A stretch of 64,000 bases of DNA from Lineus longissimus (lineage: Eukaryota > Nemertea > Pilidiophora > Heteronemertea > Lineidae), in the NCBI RefSeq assembly GCF_910592395.1, contig NC_088314.1, positions 13,390,001 to 13,454,000 on the forward strand. Direction: 5' to 3'. This document shows, piece after piece, positions 45,871-58,943 of the stretch (position 1 is its first letter; every line of letters starts with the position of its first letter). The notes beneath the pieces were generated by a model. That model did no database searches. It worked only from the letters and a program-made list of their open reading frames with translations, and was not told the DNA's origin. The position numbers were made by a program, and so were the translations under genes.

Positions 45871-47668
45871 ACTGCCATTAGTAGGACACTAACTACCCAA
45901 TCTTTTAAGCTTTGCCTTCAAGAGAAGAGAATTGATGACTGCTGCATTGCCCAGGGGTCTGCCTGTCCAAGACCTCATCACACTAAGTGGTCAGTGGTTA
46001 TGGATTGCTAATCTTTCATAACTAGTCTCAAGTAGGCCGTAAAGACCCATCAAGACTCGGTGGGCATCATCTGTGGCGAGTTGTGGCTGCCGGCTAGAAT
46101 ATTATTATAATACTAATGTTTTACTGTCTGGTGACTAGAATGGTGGTTGCAATGTGAGCTTTTTTATAATCATCTGTGGATATGATGTTGAATGTTCAAC
46201 TTAAAGCATATATGCATACACTGAGAGGAGCATTTTGGACAATAGTAGAAGGAAAACAGAAACCAGGCGATGCATTTAAATATTGGATCGATAAAAATGA
46301 CCTATACCATAAATGGTTACTTAACGACAAGAGGATGAGATAAAAAAAGAAGATAGCATCTGAAATGTTCCATCTTATATTGATTTCAGGGTTAGAAGTT
46401 GTGTTCAACGTGTTTAAGGGTGTGAAACATCACTGAGGACTGAACACAGCCATGAGAGCAAAGCACATTGATTTGATGCACAAGAAAAAGACATGAACAT
46501 TTCCTTAACCTGTGCCGTGGGTCAGTTGTCAATTCGACCAACTCATGCTGGCATGAAATTTGCAAAAATCACAAGCCTTTAGGTGAGAAAGGTTAAAATG
46601 GCGGTTGCAGGTTAATGGGACGGCGTGTGGTTAAATGGAGAAATCCGGAATACTGGTTTGGTTTGTTCCGACCCTTTATAGCGGGTTCACCAGGGTTTAT
46701 TTGGCTCTGCATTACATCATAACAATCTGGCCTAAGCGTTCAGTTGTTGATCAGTTTTAGAAAATGTCCAGGCATTTTGAGAATTTAGTGCTCAAATTTT
46801 TTCCTTAGGTGGAACATTGTACCATTGTACATGTTGTATCTGATGCCTCTGCTCAAAGAAAACCAATATTCGTCATCAATCTTCGTTTCAAAGTTTGACC
46901 TCGAGGATAAAGGTGCATGTCTGCGCATTCTGAACATTTTGTGATCTTTGATAACTTCCTCCCCATTACCATGATTTTAATCATTCATGAATGTAGTCAT
47001 TAAAATCATAACATTCCTTAAGCTAGATGACTGTATGAAAGTGAATGGGTGACACATCGCCTTGTATGCACAAACAACTTTCAAGCAAACCAAACTAGTC
47101 CAATTTATTGTGGTCTTATGAAGATGTTTCTATGCTATTAATGTTCACCTGGGGCAGTCTTTCCAGTACAGTTAGCACATGTTATTTGTAGCCATCATAA
47201 GTACGCATTAGCCAGTGTCCATAATTCTTGACCACCCATTTATTTACTCGGTTAGTTCGGCCAAAGGTAATATGTATGCCCCCTTTTATTCTTGACTTCT
47301 CAGTAAAAGACTTTCAACTCAAAGTTTGGTGCTGACAGTCTCCTGAAAATCTTCATGATAAAAGGAATATTTTCAGTTCACTGCTGACTCAGCATGTATT
47401 AAGTTATTCATCTCTACTGCTGTAGTCACGGAGGGTTTGAACACGTTAGGTGGTGTGTTGACAGTCTTTCCTGCATGACAAATAAGATAGCTGATGGAGA
47501 GCTTTTCTGATAAAGATGAACTCTTGTGTGAGAGTCAATAGTAGAGCTTCAAGTTCATATTTGTATCTAATTCCCTGCACTTTAGCTGACACGACATGAT
47601 AATATGTTGCAAGGTTTTGAGGACAAAAGCTGAATCCGCTGTATAGATCACATCATTACTGCCAGATT
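45871..47668. other. Unique non-coding stretch
   Basis: Nothing recognisable. Confidence 0.5.
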
Positions 47669-47794
47669 GCATGGTGGCCATGGATATCAAAGTGACGACA
47701 TTGCTTCAGTGCATGCTGGCCATGGATATCAAAGTGACAACATTGCTTCAGTGCATGGTGGCCATGGATATGTAAGTGATGACATTGCTTCAGT
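47669..47794 (+). repeat. 42-bp tandem repeat, three copies
   Basis: Units start with GCATGGTGGCCATGGATAT at 47,669, 47,711 and 47,753 and end in GACATTGCTTCAGT. Copies differ at only a few positions, so the triplication is young. Confidence 0.95.
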
Positions 47795-50700
47795 GCAACA
47801 ATACAGTACTTTGCTCAGTGACATCGCATACCAAATGTCGTAGTTAAAATTTAACGTGCAGTTCAGTGTTGCACGGACATAACTCGATAGTTTTGCCATC
47901 ATGCTTACCCGTGATCCATATCCAATAGCGTGACACTACACATCATCTATGTGTTCATTATCTGAGGAGAAACCTCCATTATCTCGATTGTGTGATTTTA
48001 TGTCATGATAAACAGCATTGATCATCTTGTGAAAATCATGATATGGAGTGACTTTTTAATTTGTTTTTGGATTTGGTTGGCTGAAGTGTCATCACAATTT
48101 GTCATTTGATTCATACAATATACAGTTCTTCCCAAAATTGTTCTCACTTCCCTCACATTAGGCCAGGCTAACATAGGATTCGCGCTGTCAGTTGTCATCG
48201 TTCAAATGTCACATGTCGCTGGTATGTCTGCATTGACTTGTCATCAGAATTCACTTGTCTCAAGTTTTGCGTACTAAATCAGGCTTGAAAACATGATGTG
48301 AGGGTGAAAAGTGACCTCACGAATTTTATGTAGCCTGCTCTTTGGAAATGCTTTGTTTATTCTTAATGTCACATATGAAAAGTGAACAGTGACACGTTAC
48401 ATGTGAAAACGTGACCTTTTTATAATCGCAATTATTCATTAGAGACAATGTGATCAACATGTTCACCCAGCCTTAGAACAAAATCCAAAATTTCCACAAA
48501 TATTCCACATTCAAAGTCGCATTTGATTTTCCGCAACAGAATCTATTCTCTGTTTTAGACTATTGATACGTAGTACCATGCTGAGATCATCCAAGCCTCC
48601 TCTGAATGTTTTTCTAATTGCCGAAGCGTCCTCGAGTTGCAAGTTGCCGAGATCATGTATGAAGATATGTCTTGATTGCCCTTGTTAGCTGGCAACATGC
48701 TCTAAATTGCTCTCAAGGAGGAAAAGGAAACAAATTTGCCGTAAATGGCAATTGAAATTGAAATTAGAAAATCTGCTGGTTTGGGTTCATTTGATTAGGA
48801 GTCTGGGGCTTTTCAAATTGGGTTCATTAGTCTTTAGGCAATTCGTTTCAAATGTAGTCTGATGTTGGAGAAGTTGCATTATATTCTTTCGACTATCTCT
48901 ACATGTGCCTTTTAGATTATGCTGTGGCACAATTTTCTCTTTCAAAACTTTTGCATGAACATCCGTGTCGAAAGAAAGACTGATAGTCTAGTGCCCCAGT
49001 AGGAGGCAAAATAGGGTTCAAACACGACATTATTGATGCGTTTGTGCATTAATTCTCTATTCAAAGCCTTATTACTCATGTTACTGTAACTCATACATTA
49101 TATTGTACATATTTTAGGCATTATGCATTCATTGAAAAATAGTTGAGGCCGACTTGCTATTTGTTAGAAATTGAGATTTGTAAGCACGTTGAAAATTATT
49201 GTCTGCTTGAGGGGGACCAAACATACCCCCCCCCTCCCCGTACAGTACAGTAACTGTGACCCTCCTGATCACAAAGTCTCAGGATCTCCACGACAGCCGA
49301 CATTGGTACTGAAAACCGACTGACTATCCAGTATGAATGTCAAAAATTAGAATAAGAAGTTGCTGCATCAGAATGACAAAACCTGGTATTTCTAGCTGAG
49401 CTCAATAGACCGAACTCCTCCAACAGGTTGTTGGTTTAGGGTCACATTTACTCAATGAACTGGAGGAAAAGTGGACAAATGAAGGATGTTACGTTCTGTG
49501 GCGGCACTTCCAATCTCGTGATAAAGGAGCCACTTCACTGGGATGAAACCTCAAGTCTGCCTCGTAAGCTTTGCATGTTTACAGAACAGTAATTAGTTTA
49601 GTTTATCAAATGCCTCTCCCTCAAGCAATTTCGAATGCAAAAGATGTGGGGTGTGTTATGATTTGCAAAGGAGGTCGGCATGATGATCCATTGCTGTTGT
49701 GTGTCAGTATATATTATATACCCGTTCCTTTTGGGTTCAAAACTTGGGCATAAATCTCAAATCTATATATTGCATGAATGACCGAAGAAGTGTAACCTGC
49801 AACATAAAGCAAGTTGGCTTTCATTCCCACCAAAATAGATCAAGAAGATGTAGGTTCTGAAGAATGACTGCCTATGTGTTTCCCATTTATTGGTCTGTAG
49901 ATTCTTGCCTCTTTTTCTCTGGCGTATGTTACGTTGGATATCAAGATGGACATGATACTAACTGCCTAATTTTCGTAAGCACTTTATTTTTTTGGATTTT
50001 GCAAGTAACCTAGATTTTCCCCAAAAAACACCATTCTTGAAATTGGAAAAACCAAAATTTGTATCATAGTTTATCAAATTGTAAATGTTGAACCTTAAAT
50101 TTTTTTTTAGAAATGTTTGCAAATCACAAAAATAAAGATATGCTGTGGCGGTTAACAATAGTCAGATAGAAGCCGTGCCTTAAGGTGTGTTAAAGGGCAC
50201 TAATGCTTGGTGTATATAGCACACCACAGCATGTGATCATGTCCTCCATCGACCTTTCCACTCCACGTTTTCAGCCCAACATCACCAGTCGTCAATACTT
50301 GACCTCGATGGAAAGTGAAGACAACCCTGCTGTGCACAAAGGCAAATCAAAAACATCAATTACTGGTCAAAGACCGGAGCATTGATCAATTAATCAATCA
50401 CTTCAAGTTTTTACTATTGACTAATCGATACTATGGCTGTATTGATTGGATACTTCTCTAACCATACGGTAGCGTGGTTTGTTCGGGTGTGTTCTTGCAC
50501 ATAGGATGTCACCTTCACTCTAGCATCTGGGATCAGGATTCATTGGGTGATGTTTTTCTCAATGCTGTCTGAACAAATGTTGTCCACTTGCGCTGGTTCT
50601 GATAATCAGAATTAGCATGATTTCTCAGGTTGTGTTTCAAATCATGCATTTGTTGAGGATGACAGTGATGTACATTTTAAAAGTTGCATGAAAGACAGCC

Positions 50701-51069
50701 ATGCATTGCTCTACATAGTTATCAGCCAACAGTAAACGTTTTGGATCAAAACATTAGATAAACATTTTGAATACCTTTTTACTTAAGATTCTACTCTTTT
50801 AAGCAATTGTTCACAAAAGCAAAAATTGATACATCGTGTTTCATTGCATTTTGCAATGAGATCTTCATTTGCACTATGTCGACAGTATTACAACTAAAAT
50901 TAGTGAGAAACGAATGTAAAATATCTTATTCGAGGGAACATCAGTCTTCCTGTGATGGCAAGGTAGAGTAACAGACCAGGGCAAGTTAACACCATGGATG
51001 CCCAGTGTCATGCCCCACCATTCGGTACCCAATGACGATCTACAGGCCAGTGTAATTTGTGATAAATAT
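47795..51069. other. Unique non-coding stretch
   Basis: No gene. A C-run lies at 49,226-49,240. At 48,715-48,850 the sequence has dense AATTGAAATTGAAATTAG and TTTGATTAGG motifs that could be homeodomain sites. Confidence 0.45.
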
Positions 51070-52001
51070 TGTTGGCTAACCTTGTGAGCCTAGGCGATGA
51101 CGTGGCGTCTGTCGTCGTCCCGGCATGTTTCATAACCGCTTGAGGTCTCGACTTAAAACTTCGTACACATATACCCTCAGGCCATGGGGCGATTCACATC
51201 AAATTTTGTTCCAAAATTATTCTTTCTTTGCCCACCAGGGGCCATAATACAAAAACATAAAACATGAATAGGACTCGTGATTTTGGTTAGATTTTCATGA
51301 CATTGTTTTGGTAGATTTGACCTACTTCTCAAGGTCACAGAGGTCAAAGTTCACTAAATCACGGATAGGTGGCACGTTCCGTTTCTATTTGAGCTAGAAG
51401 GTTCTAAACTTGTGAGGTCATGTATCTAGGGACCCTCTATTCTACTCCGAAAATTTGTCCCGCTCAGACTTCAAATATGGCCGCCAGGCGGCCATCTTGA
51501 AAATTAAATGAAGTCCGATTGCAACCAAATTTCATGTGATTGTATAACTATGTACTCTCTACCACATCCTTGATTTTCAGTCAAATCCATCGACCAATGT
51601 GGCCGCCTGGCAGCCATCTTGAAAATTAAACAAAGTCCTATCACTCCGAAACTAAACTTCATGTAATTATGTACATGTATCTATGTACTCTTATCAATAT
51701 TCCTAACTTTCAGTCTAATCCGATGACAAATATGGCCGCCAGGCCGCCATCTTGAAAATCCAACGAAGTCCTAATACTCCTAAACTGTTGAACAGATGTC
51801 AATCAATTTCCATGTGACATGTACACTCTTCAATAACCCTTAAATTCAGTCAACTTTACAAACAAAATGCCGAGAAGAAAAATATTATTCAATGGAATCA
51901 AATCTGGTGAAACTAGCAAGAAACTGCTCTTCCCATATCCACTGCAAATGAAATGCATTACATTACCCGAGGTGAGCACATGCCCCCTGACCATTTCATT
52001 T
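51070..52001 (+). mobile_element. Diverged family A-type element with ~125-bp units
   Basis: The head TGTTGGCTAACCTTGTGAGC is followed by CGTCTGTCGTCGTCC. An early core has CACCAGGGGCC and AGGTCACAGAGGTCAAAG, and the tail is GAGGTGAGCACATGCCCCCTG then ACCATTTCATT. In the middle (51,475-51,770) three ~125-bp units each contain GGCCGCC(A/T)GGCNGCCATCTTG-like motifs. It resembles the other family A copies in its ends and first core but has its own second core. Confidence 0.7.
51475..51775 (+). repeat. ~125-bp tandem units with GGCCGCC...GCCATCTTG
   Basis: Three units have their motif near 51,481, 51,602 and 51,733, each followed by AAAATTAAA or similar and AAGTCCTAT. GCCATCTTG is the core of a YY1 site. 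GGCCGCCAGGCGGC also occurs in the DIRS terminal repeats. Confidence 0.85.
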
Positions 52002-52159
52002 CAATTGAAATAGTCTCTTTATTGGCCCCAGATCTGGGGACTATATTGATATCACTGGAATTCTCGAAACTGTTATTTTCTTCCACCAACACATTTATTG
52101 CGGTAGTCTAGCAAAACGGCTAAATAAACCAGAAATCAATCACCCTTACACCACCAAAC

Positions 52160-52515
52160 CCAATTCCATCTATGGATTACGCAAAAGTATTTTTAAAATC
52201 CTGAGTATTTCGATACTTTTGAAGCATTTTTTGCTGAGATATCGTCTGATCGTCTTCTCCCAACATGCCGAAGCCGCGATTCAATCTGACATGCGCTGTG
52301 ACATGCGCAGAGGCCAGACGCTGATACATTAGCATAAGCTGTGCCCGGTCATAATGACGTCATTATTCTCAGGAGTTGGTCGAGCGATGGGACGATGGAG
52401 GTATTATAAAGAAACCCAATTCGATTCATGGACTATCGCAAAACGATTTTTCAAAACTCAGAATATTTTGATGCTTTAGATGCGTTTTTGTGCTGCGATT
52501 TTGACGAGAGTATCG
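52160..52515 (+). repeat. Duplicated ~90-bp segment
   Basis: CAATTCCATCTATGGATTAC at 52,171 and CAATTCGATTCATGGACTAT at 52,419 begin two alignable ~90-bp copies (both go on to GCAAAA..TTTTTNAAAA and ATTTTGATGCTTT-like blocks). The 66-codon frame in the second copy has no parallel in the first, so it is not coding. Confidence 0.65.
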
Positions 52516-52548
52516 GGTCAAGGTCAAATACTTCACTCAGGCTGTTAA

Positions 52549-52883
52549 AGGGAACTGAAACCGCCAAGCCAGTTCGTATGACCTCGTTTTCATTTCCCGC
52601 GTATCGGGTGATCAGAACGCGGCATTAATGAAACATGGCGCCTAGCTGTCAATCATTGAGTGACGTCACTACTATGGAATTTACTACGAAAACTCATGTA
52701 TGAAAGATCGCATGACTCACGTGATTCTCGCATGATTCTCAATAATAACAAATTGAACTGCACATGCTCGGGCACTGGGGGCAGAGCTACAAATCTGAAC
52801 TCGAATAGGAAGTTGGAAGTTTGACTTTCTCGGGCGGTGAAAGTCGAAAAGTTGAATAAATCGCTCGGCGGTTCCAGTTCCCT
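52549..52883 (+). mobile_element. TTAA-flanked MITE
   Basis: The left end AGGGAACTGAAACCGCCAAG and the inverse of the right end (GGCGGTTCCAGTTCCCT) match with two mismatches. The flanks are TTAA at 52,545-52,548 and 52,884-52,887. TTAA duplication is typical of piggyBac-type movement, but the terminal sequence is not one I can assign. Length is 335 bp and no transposase is present. Confidence 0.75.
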
Positions 52884-52887
52884 TTAA

Positions 52888-55800
52888 TTCGAACGCGTTC
52901 GACTCGAGTATTTGCACACGTTCTTCTTCGTAGTTTGACTACAGTCGAGTTTGTTACTCGGTTTCTACTCGGTTGACATGACGACTACCTGGGGACTATC
53001 ATATTTGCTACCAGCAAATTTCGGAATTCTAGTTGATACATATTTTGCATTTGTTTCGATTCGATTAATTGCAGTTCAATCTATCAGCCCGTGCTATTTA
53101 AGATAGTACCCTCTTCAACCTGCCCACATCATGGGTAATCTGCTAGTTTCCAAAATTCTTTTTTTTTAAATTGTTGCTTCTAGATTGGCAGAACATGCTG
53201 TGTAATTGAAGCCACTATTATAAGAATGCTGTACACTTCCTAGTGATGCGTAAAATATCTCACTTAAAAGCTGCTGGTGTTTTTATGCTAAAGTGGAACT
53301 ACAGGATGCTATGGAAACCATTTTCTTTGATAAGTCGTTCTAAAGGTTTCAGCTCTGCAGATTGCTTCCATGCCAATAACCAAGAAATGCTCGTTTATCG
53401 CTGTTATTGCAAAAGTAAATTTATTAGAAGGCACTAAGTAATGAAGCGTGGGTTGTTAAAAATTTTGGCTTTGACCGTGCATTTATTTTTAAAAGACTCA
53501 ACATAAAAGACGTATGATTTGAACATTTTGAAGGGGTATTGATATATGCAGAGGAAGGTAGGCCTGATGATTAGGAGGTCCTGGGTTCGACTGCCAGCTT
53601 GGTAACTACTTTATCCCTCACTACAGTCACTAAATAATCAAGTAAATGTCGCTGTCCTTTTGGGCTGTTGAGCAAAAACTACTGGGCATATTTCTTCAAT
53701 TTTGGTTTTTCTTTAATCTAATTTTGGGACCCAAGAAGGTTTAACCATGGTTGCATATTTTAAAACACCCGAGTGAGAATAGGCATATTTCATTTTCATA
53801 ATGGATGTTGCATATAGCCTCGTTTTCACCACAAAGGTTTGGGTGAGACAACACAAACCGCTTGGGTTTTTGCTAAATGTGGAAGGTGTTCAAAAGCATT
53901 TAAACCACATTATTCAATCTTTAATTTGAGATATTTTAGAATAAATATTGATACCTCACTGTCGGTATTGATTGTCTCACACAAACTGCTCGGATGAAGC
54001 TAAAATTTTTGCCTGCATTTTAGCTCCACCCTCACGGTTTTGGTGAGACAACCAATCCCTCCAGTTCGGTATCAATCCTCAAACAAATTTTTTAACAGTG
54101 AGACATTTACTTATGAGGCCCACTGTAGTTAAGTCCAAATACACTTAGCAGCTGCGCTCTGAAAGCTAAAACAGTTTTCTGAGAAGATGGGGATAGTAAT
54201 AATTCTTAAAGCAATGGTGAAGAGGAGATGCCCAAAAGAAATTAAAAATCTGAAAATACCACTAAAAAAACTTACATTATGTCATTGTCATTCAACATGT
54301 TCAAATTGCTATATCTCCATTTGAGGATTTTGGTCAATTGCAGCCTCATATTGGTATGCATCACATTGGGCATCTAATTTGTCTATTAGCTGAGAGCACA
54401 TTCATTACTAATGATGCCATTACTGTAAATCAGATGCATTCTAAAGATTTTACTTTACGGTTGCATTACTCGCATACTAATGGCTAATTTGAGAGCAATA
54501 ACTTGCCTGTGTATTACCAGCAGAATTTCTCCTTTCTGATTCTTGTTTTGGAATCTTTTTATTTGAGAACCTGAGTGCAGAGCCTCATGGAAAAGAAGAC
54601 TGATGCCTTCCAGTCATCTGCAGCGGTAGCTAAGCAGTGTGAGATTCAGTGAAAGCAGTCTTGATGCAGTGTTTCCCAGACATGATGGATGTGCAATTCC
54701 ATTTATTTGCAGTCATAGGCAGTGTGGATCACAGTCAAAATCAGTGCTAATTTTTTATGTTTTGAGTGACTGCTTACCAGTTCATTGACTCTGCAAATAA
54801 CCTCTTGTAATGCATGATGTACAGAGCTTGCAGTGTTGTCCTGTATTTAGCTCATCATAAACAAATGACTGCTTGGGGAACAAGAATATTTTAAAACAAT
54901 AGTTAGGAGTCCTGTCATTCTTTTTAGAAAACTTAAAGGACTTAGAATTCCAGGTTTTCAAAAGAAATTATTTTGTTAAAGGGCAAGTCTTTTTGTTGAA
55001 ATATTTTAAATTGAACTAGAATTTGAAAAATTACGTATGCACTGAAAACATGAAAACAAATTTCAACAATGTCTTTGTGTACACAGACATACAGATACTA
55101 TAAATACCAAGTTTCAGCAAATTTGCCTGTATAATTACTGCACTACGACATCATGTACTTCTATTTTCCTGATCGACCAGTAAATGTAATAATCACGAAC
55201 AGTGTATCGCTTTAAACTGGTCTTCTGTAGTCATTATGCGTAGATTCATGGACTATGATTTATGGGTGTGACAAGCTTGAATAGGTTTGATACCATTCTC
55301 ACCAGACTGGAAAGAGCAGCGGGCCCACTCATGATTTATTGTATTAAAATTAAAAGGTCTCATTAATCTACATCAGTTAAACTGACTGTGGCTTGATAGT
55401 TGAATGATCATTTGTTTCCCTATGCAACTTCGCTACTGATGATACGAATGCATGTGTTGGCTTGCTTTTGTTGGCAGGTGGTGAGCGTCAGCTACGCACA
55501 CCATTTTTTGATATTTCAGGACTCTCTCACATGGCAAATCCCTCTCTCTGTACATTTTGATATACAAAACTTCTTTTCTCAGTGGATATGAACCCTATCT
55601 GGAGCCATTGGCATGAACTTTCACAGTTGAATAAATGATACATAAACTATATGATTGGTGCAAAAAACCTTATGTCTTCATAAATGAGTGGTATTGTAAT
55701 ATACTAACTACATTCAAGCATTGTAGTCTTTGGTAGTGTACTGGGGACAGAAAAAAAGGTCACCACCTACTTTCGTTGAGGTGGTTCTGATCGATGTCTG

Positions 55801-56795
55801 TTAGTAAAATACCATGCTGAATCTGTGAAGTCTTGGACTTAGACAAACAAGGTTCGGTTGGCTTGTGTCTGTTCAGTATAATCGGAATGAATAACAAAAA
55901 AAGGTAAGACAAATCTCCTCAAGACTGACCAAGTATAACCTCAGAGCTCTTGACATTAAGATGCTATGACCACTGTTAACAGTTAGCTCATTACTTCCAG
56001 ACAAATCAGCCAGCAGTAACTGTAGAAAAGTGTTGCCCTTACTCGCTACCAGGCAGTTCCTTCATCTTGCCAGGAAGGAGTGCTATAGATTTACCACTGC
56101 TCAATGCGAAGGACTGTGCACCATGGCTTGGCTTACCATTGTCAATAGTAGCTGAACCCTTGATCAAATGGATGGGGGAATATGATCACTTCCGATAAGG
56201 ATATGGATACTATTGGCCAGACAATGCTAGGAAAATGAAAAGGCAGATGCACTTCTGGATACGGTTTAACTCTTTGAGCTCAGCCATTTTATATTGGGTG
56301 GATGAAAACACGATTCAACCTTTACCTGGCATTATATTAAAAAGTGGTAATTTTTAAATGAGCTGAACCACACCATTAGTAAATGGTACTGTCTTCATAT
56401 AGTCTATAGTGTAAGCTAAATAACATACCCTCATCGTCAAGAAAATACCAAGAAAAAAAGCCATGCCAGGGTCAGGGGTAATTTCCCCCAAAATCACCAA
56501 AGGTAAAAGATTTAAAGGGTTCTATAACATATGACTGGCTCTCTTCGAAATCATGTTATGTCACTTCTCACTGGTGTCAGTATTGTTGCCGCTCAGCTGA
56601 GTTGAAAGTTTTTCGTTCACTCACATGACAATTTTCAGTCAATATCTTAGGCCAATCTACAGCATGCTCATGAAATCTAATACATATAAGTGCAGCATTT
56701 TAAGCCATTTTTTGTCTCGCCTTGAAATCAATCCTGGGTAATTTCCATGAAATTTTGCTGAGATAATCTACTTTTACAAAGGAAGTTAAAAGTTA
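52888..56795. other. Unique non-coding stretch
   Basis: No gene. A B-box-like GGGTTCGACTGCC at 53,583-53,595 suggests a decayed SINE, with no clear A box. Positions 54,330-54,500 have many TAAT/ATTA sites in a complex sequence and could be regulatory. Confidence 0.45.
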
Positions 56796-56799
56796 CCAC

Positions 56800-57180
56800 C
56801 AGGGGGCTTCATAGCCTAGTGGTTAACATTGCTGGCTACCATGCAAAAGGGCCTGGGTTCAATCCCGGGAGAACCCAGTCCTTCGAATGAGATTCAAAAC
56901 CGAGTTTCCTTTTAACTGGTGTCTATACCAGGGCAGGTTAAAGACCTCACCAAGTGAGAAACATGAGCAGCTGGCGTGGTCTCAACCTCTCACCGAAGTT
57001 GCATTCACTAGGCCAATAAACCCAATTGGCGCATAACCGTAGTGTCACGCATAAACGCTCATCCCGCCTCGGAGGAGAAATACTACCTGGAGAAAACCAC
57101 CCCTAAATGCAGAGCGAACGCTAAAGAAGAAGAAAAATTGCTACCACCGAACTCTATAAATACAGACCAAATACATGTTG
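56800..57180 (+). mobile_element. tRNA-derived SINE
   Basis: The head at 56,805-56,871 has an A-box-like TAGCCTAGTGGTTAAC and a B box in a T-arm (CCTGGGTTCAATCCCGGGAG), spaced as in a tRNA. A ~300-bp body unrelated to the tRNA follows. The 3' end is not clear, and no target duplication was identified. Pol III internal promoters of this kind drive SINE transcription. Confidence 0.7.
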
Positions 57181-57294
57181 GAGGTATGTGTGCCTTCCAG
57201 CCGTGCCCTCCCTCACTGTTGGTTTGTTACTTATATAAGGGTACAATTTTAGAAGGCTGTGTGATGAAGGGTATGGCCAAACTGATATCATATG

Positions 57295-58943
57295 TTTTTG
57301 GCTTACCGTAGGGGAGTCTATACAACACTGCAGTGTCCGTCGTCGTCATCATCTGTATCCTGTTTCAAAAACAGTGTATGGGAAGCCGTCTGTCTAATAA
57401 TTAAGAAAACCAGGTTTTATTGAAAAAAACCTGGTTTTCTTCTTAAAAAACTTCTTGCAAGAAGCATAAGTTGATTAAAAAAACCTAGTTTTCTTAAAAA
57501 AAACCTGGTTTTTTAACAAGATAACTTGGTTTTTAAAATCAACCTATGCTTCTTCCAAGAAAACCTAGTTTCATGGAAGAAAACTATGTTTTGTGGAATA
57601 AAACAAGGTTATATGCATTTCTTTTTCAAAACCAAGTTTTTAATGAAAAAGACCAGGTTATTTTCAAAACCTAGTCTTTTTACCTCGCGAGTGCTGAGGT
57701 AAAAAGACTAGGTTGTTTCGAAACCAGGTTTTCTTCTTTCGAAACAAGGTTTTCTTCTTAAAAAACCAAGTTTCATGGAAAAAAAACATGTTTTCTTCAA
57801 CAAAACTAGGTTTTTTGGAAGAAAACCAGGTTTTTATGAAAAAAACTAGGTTGTTTTAATTATTAGTCAAATGGCTGGATGAAAACATGTTTTTTTGTTT
57901 TTTCGAAACTTGGTTTTGAAGAGAAATCATGGAACCTACACTTTATATAAAAAGAATGAGTTATTTTTAAAAAAACTAGTTTTATGGAAGAAAACCTAGT
58001 TTTCTTGTTGAAAACACACTTTTCGGGAAGAAAACATGTTCTTTAAAAGGTTAGTTTCATTGAAAAAAGCATGGTCAGGTAACCTCTGACTCTGACTTTC
58101 GGTCTGATCTGATTCTCGATCGACTTGGCAACCAGGGGGCCAAAAGTTAAAACCTAAAAAGTGCCATATCTCGCTTTAAAAGCGACTGGTTTTGGTAAGT
58201 TTTTTATGGCAGGTACTCCTAGCAAGGATACATCACATACACTCATATCATACAGGTTTTTGATTTGACTTACTTTTCAAGGTCACAGAGGTCAAATGGT
58301 GTAAATTGGCTGTTTGAGTGTAACTGTGGCATGTTTCTTAACCACTAAAGCTATGAACTTGAAATTTAGTACACATGACTCACTATGTCATGTATTCTCT
58401 GACACTGAATATCGGTTCGATCTGATTCTTGACTTGGCCACTAGGGTGCCAAAAGTGGAAATCTAAAATGTGTGATATCTCTGAGTGACTCATTTTTAAT
58501 AACATTTTAAAGGTAGGTTCTTCTAGTAAGGATAGATAAAATGTCATCCGGGTTTTTGATTTGACCTAATTTTGAACATCACATAGGTCAAATGGCGTAA
58601 ATTGGCCCTTTGAGTGTAACTATGGCGCTATGCACTTGAAATTTGTTGCACATGACTCCCTACGTCATGTGACCTCGAGCATCGAATATTGATCCGATCT
58701 GATTCTTGACTTGGCCACCAGGAGGCCAAAAGAAAACAAAGTAAAAAGTGCAATATTTCGCTTATAAGTGACTTGTTTTCGATGATATTATTATGGTAGG
58801 TATTCCAAGCAACAATACATCGCATGTCATACCAACTTTGATTTGACCTACGTACTATACATGTAGCATGTTTCTTAACCAGGATGAATTCATAACCACC
58901 AAATATCTAAAGGGTGAGCTCAATTGCCCTTGGCCGTTTCATT
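57295..58943 (+). mobile_element. Family A element with a palindromic insertion
   Basis: The head TTTTTGGCTTACCGTAGGGG and TCG run at 57,338-57,349, the core from about 58,076 with AGGTCACAGAGGTCA, and the tail GGGTGAGCTCAATTGCCCTT ending near 58,943 are as in the other copies. Between 57,378 and 58,075 the core is interrupted by AAAACCTGGTTTT-rich DNA. Confidence 0.75.
57394..58075. mobile_element. AAAACCTGGTTTT word element
   Basis: The sequence is almost wholly made of AAAACC(A/T)(A/G)GTTTT words joined by TTCTT/AAGAA, so both strands are similar. CTAATAATTAA at 57,394 and its inverse at 57,856-57,866 may be terminal repeats of the main part. The same words go on to about 58,075. A 19-bp-arm perfect hairpin lies at 57,668-57,714. 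It is not coding. Confidence 0.6.

Noticed and set aside
52428-52628. 66-codon open frame with DYRKTIFQNSEYFDALDAF
   Set aside because: The duplicated copy 250 bp upstream does not keep the frame, and the end runs into a MITE.
53560-53610. tRNA or SINE at the GGGTTCGACTGCC box
   Set aside because: B-box-like only, with no good A box or T-stem pairing. Kept as a remark, not as a feature.
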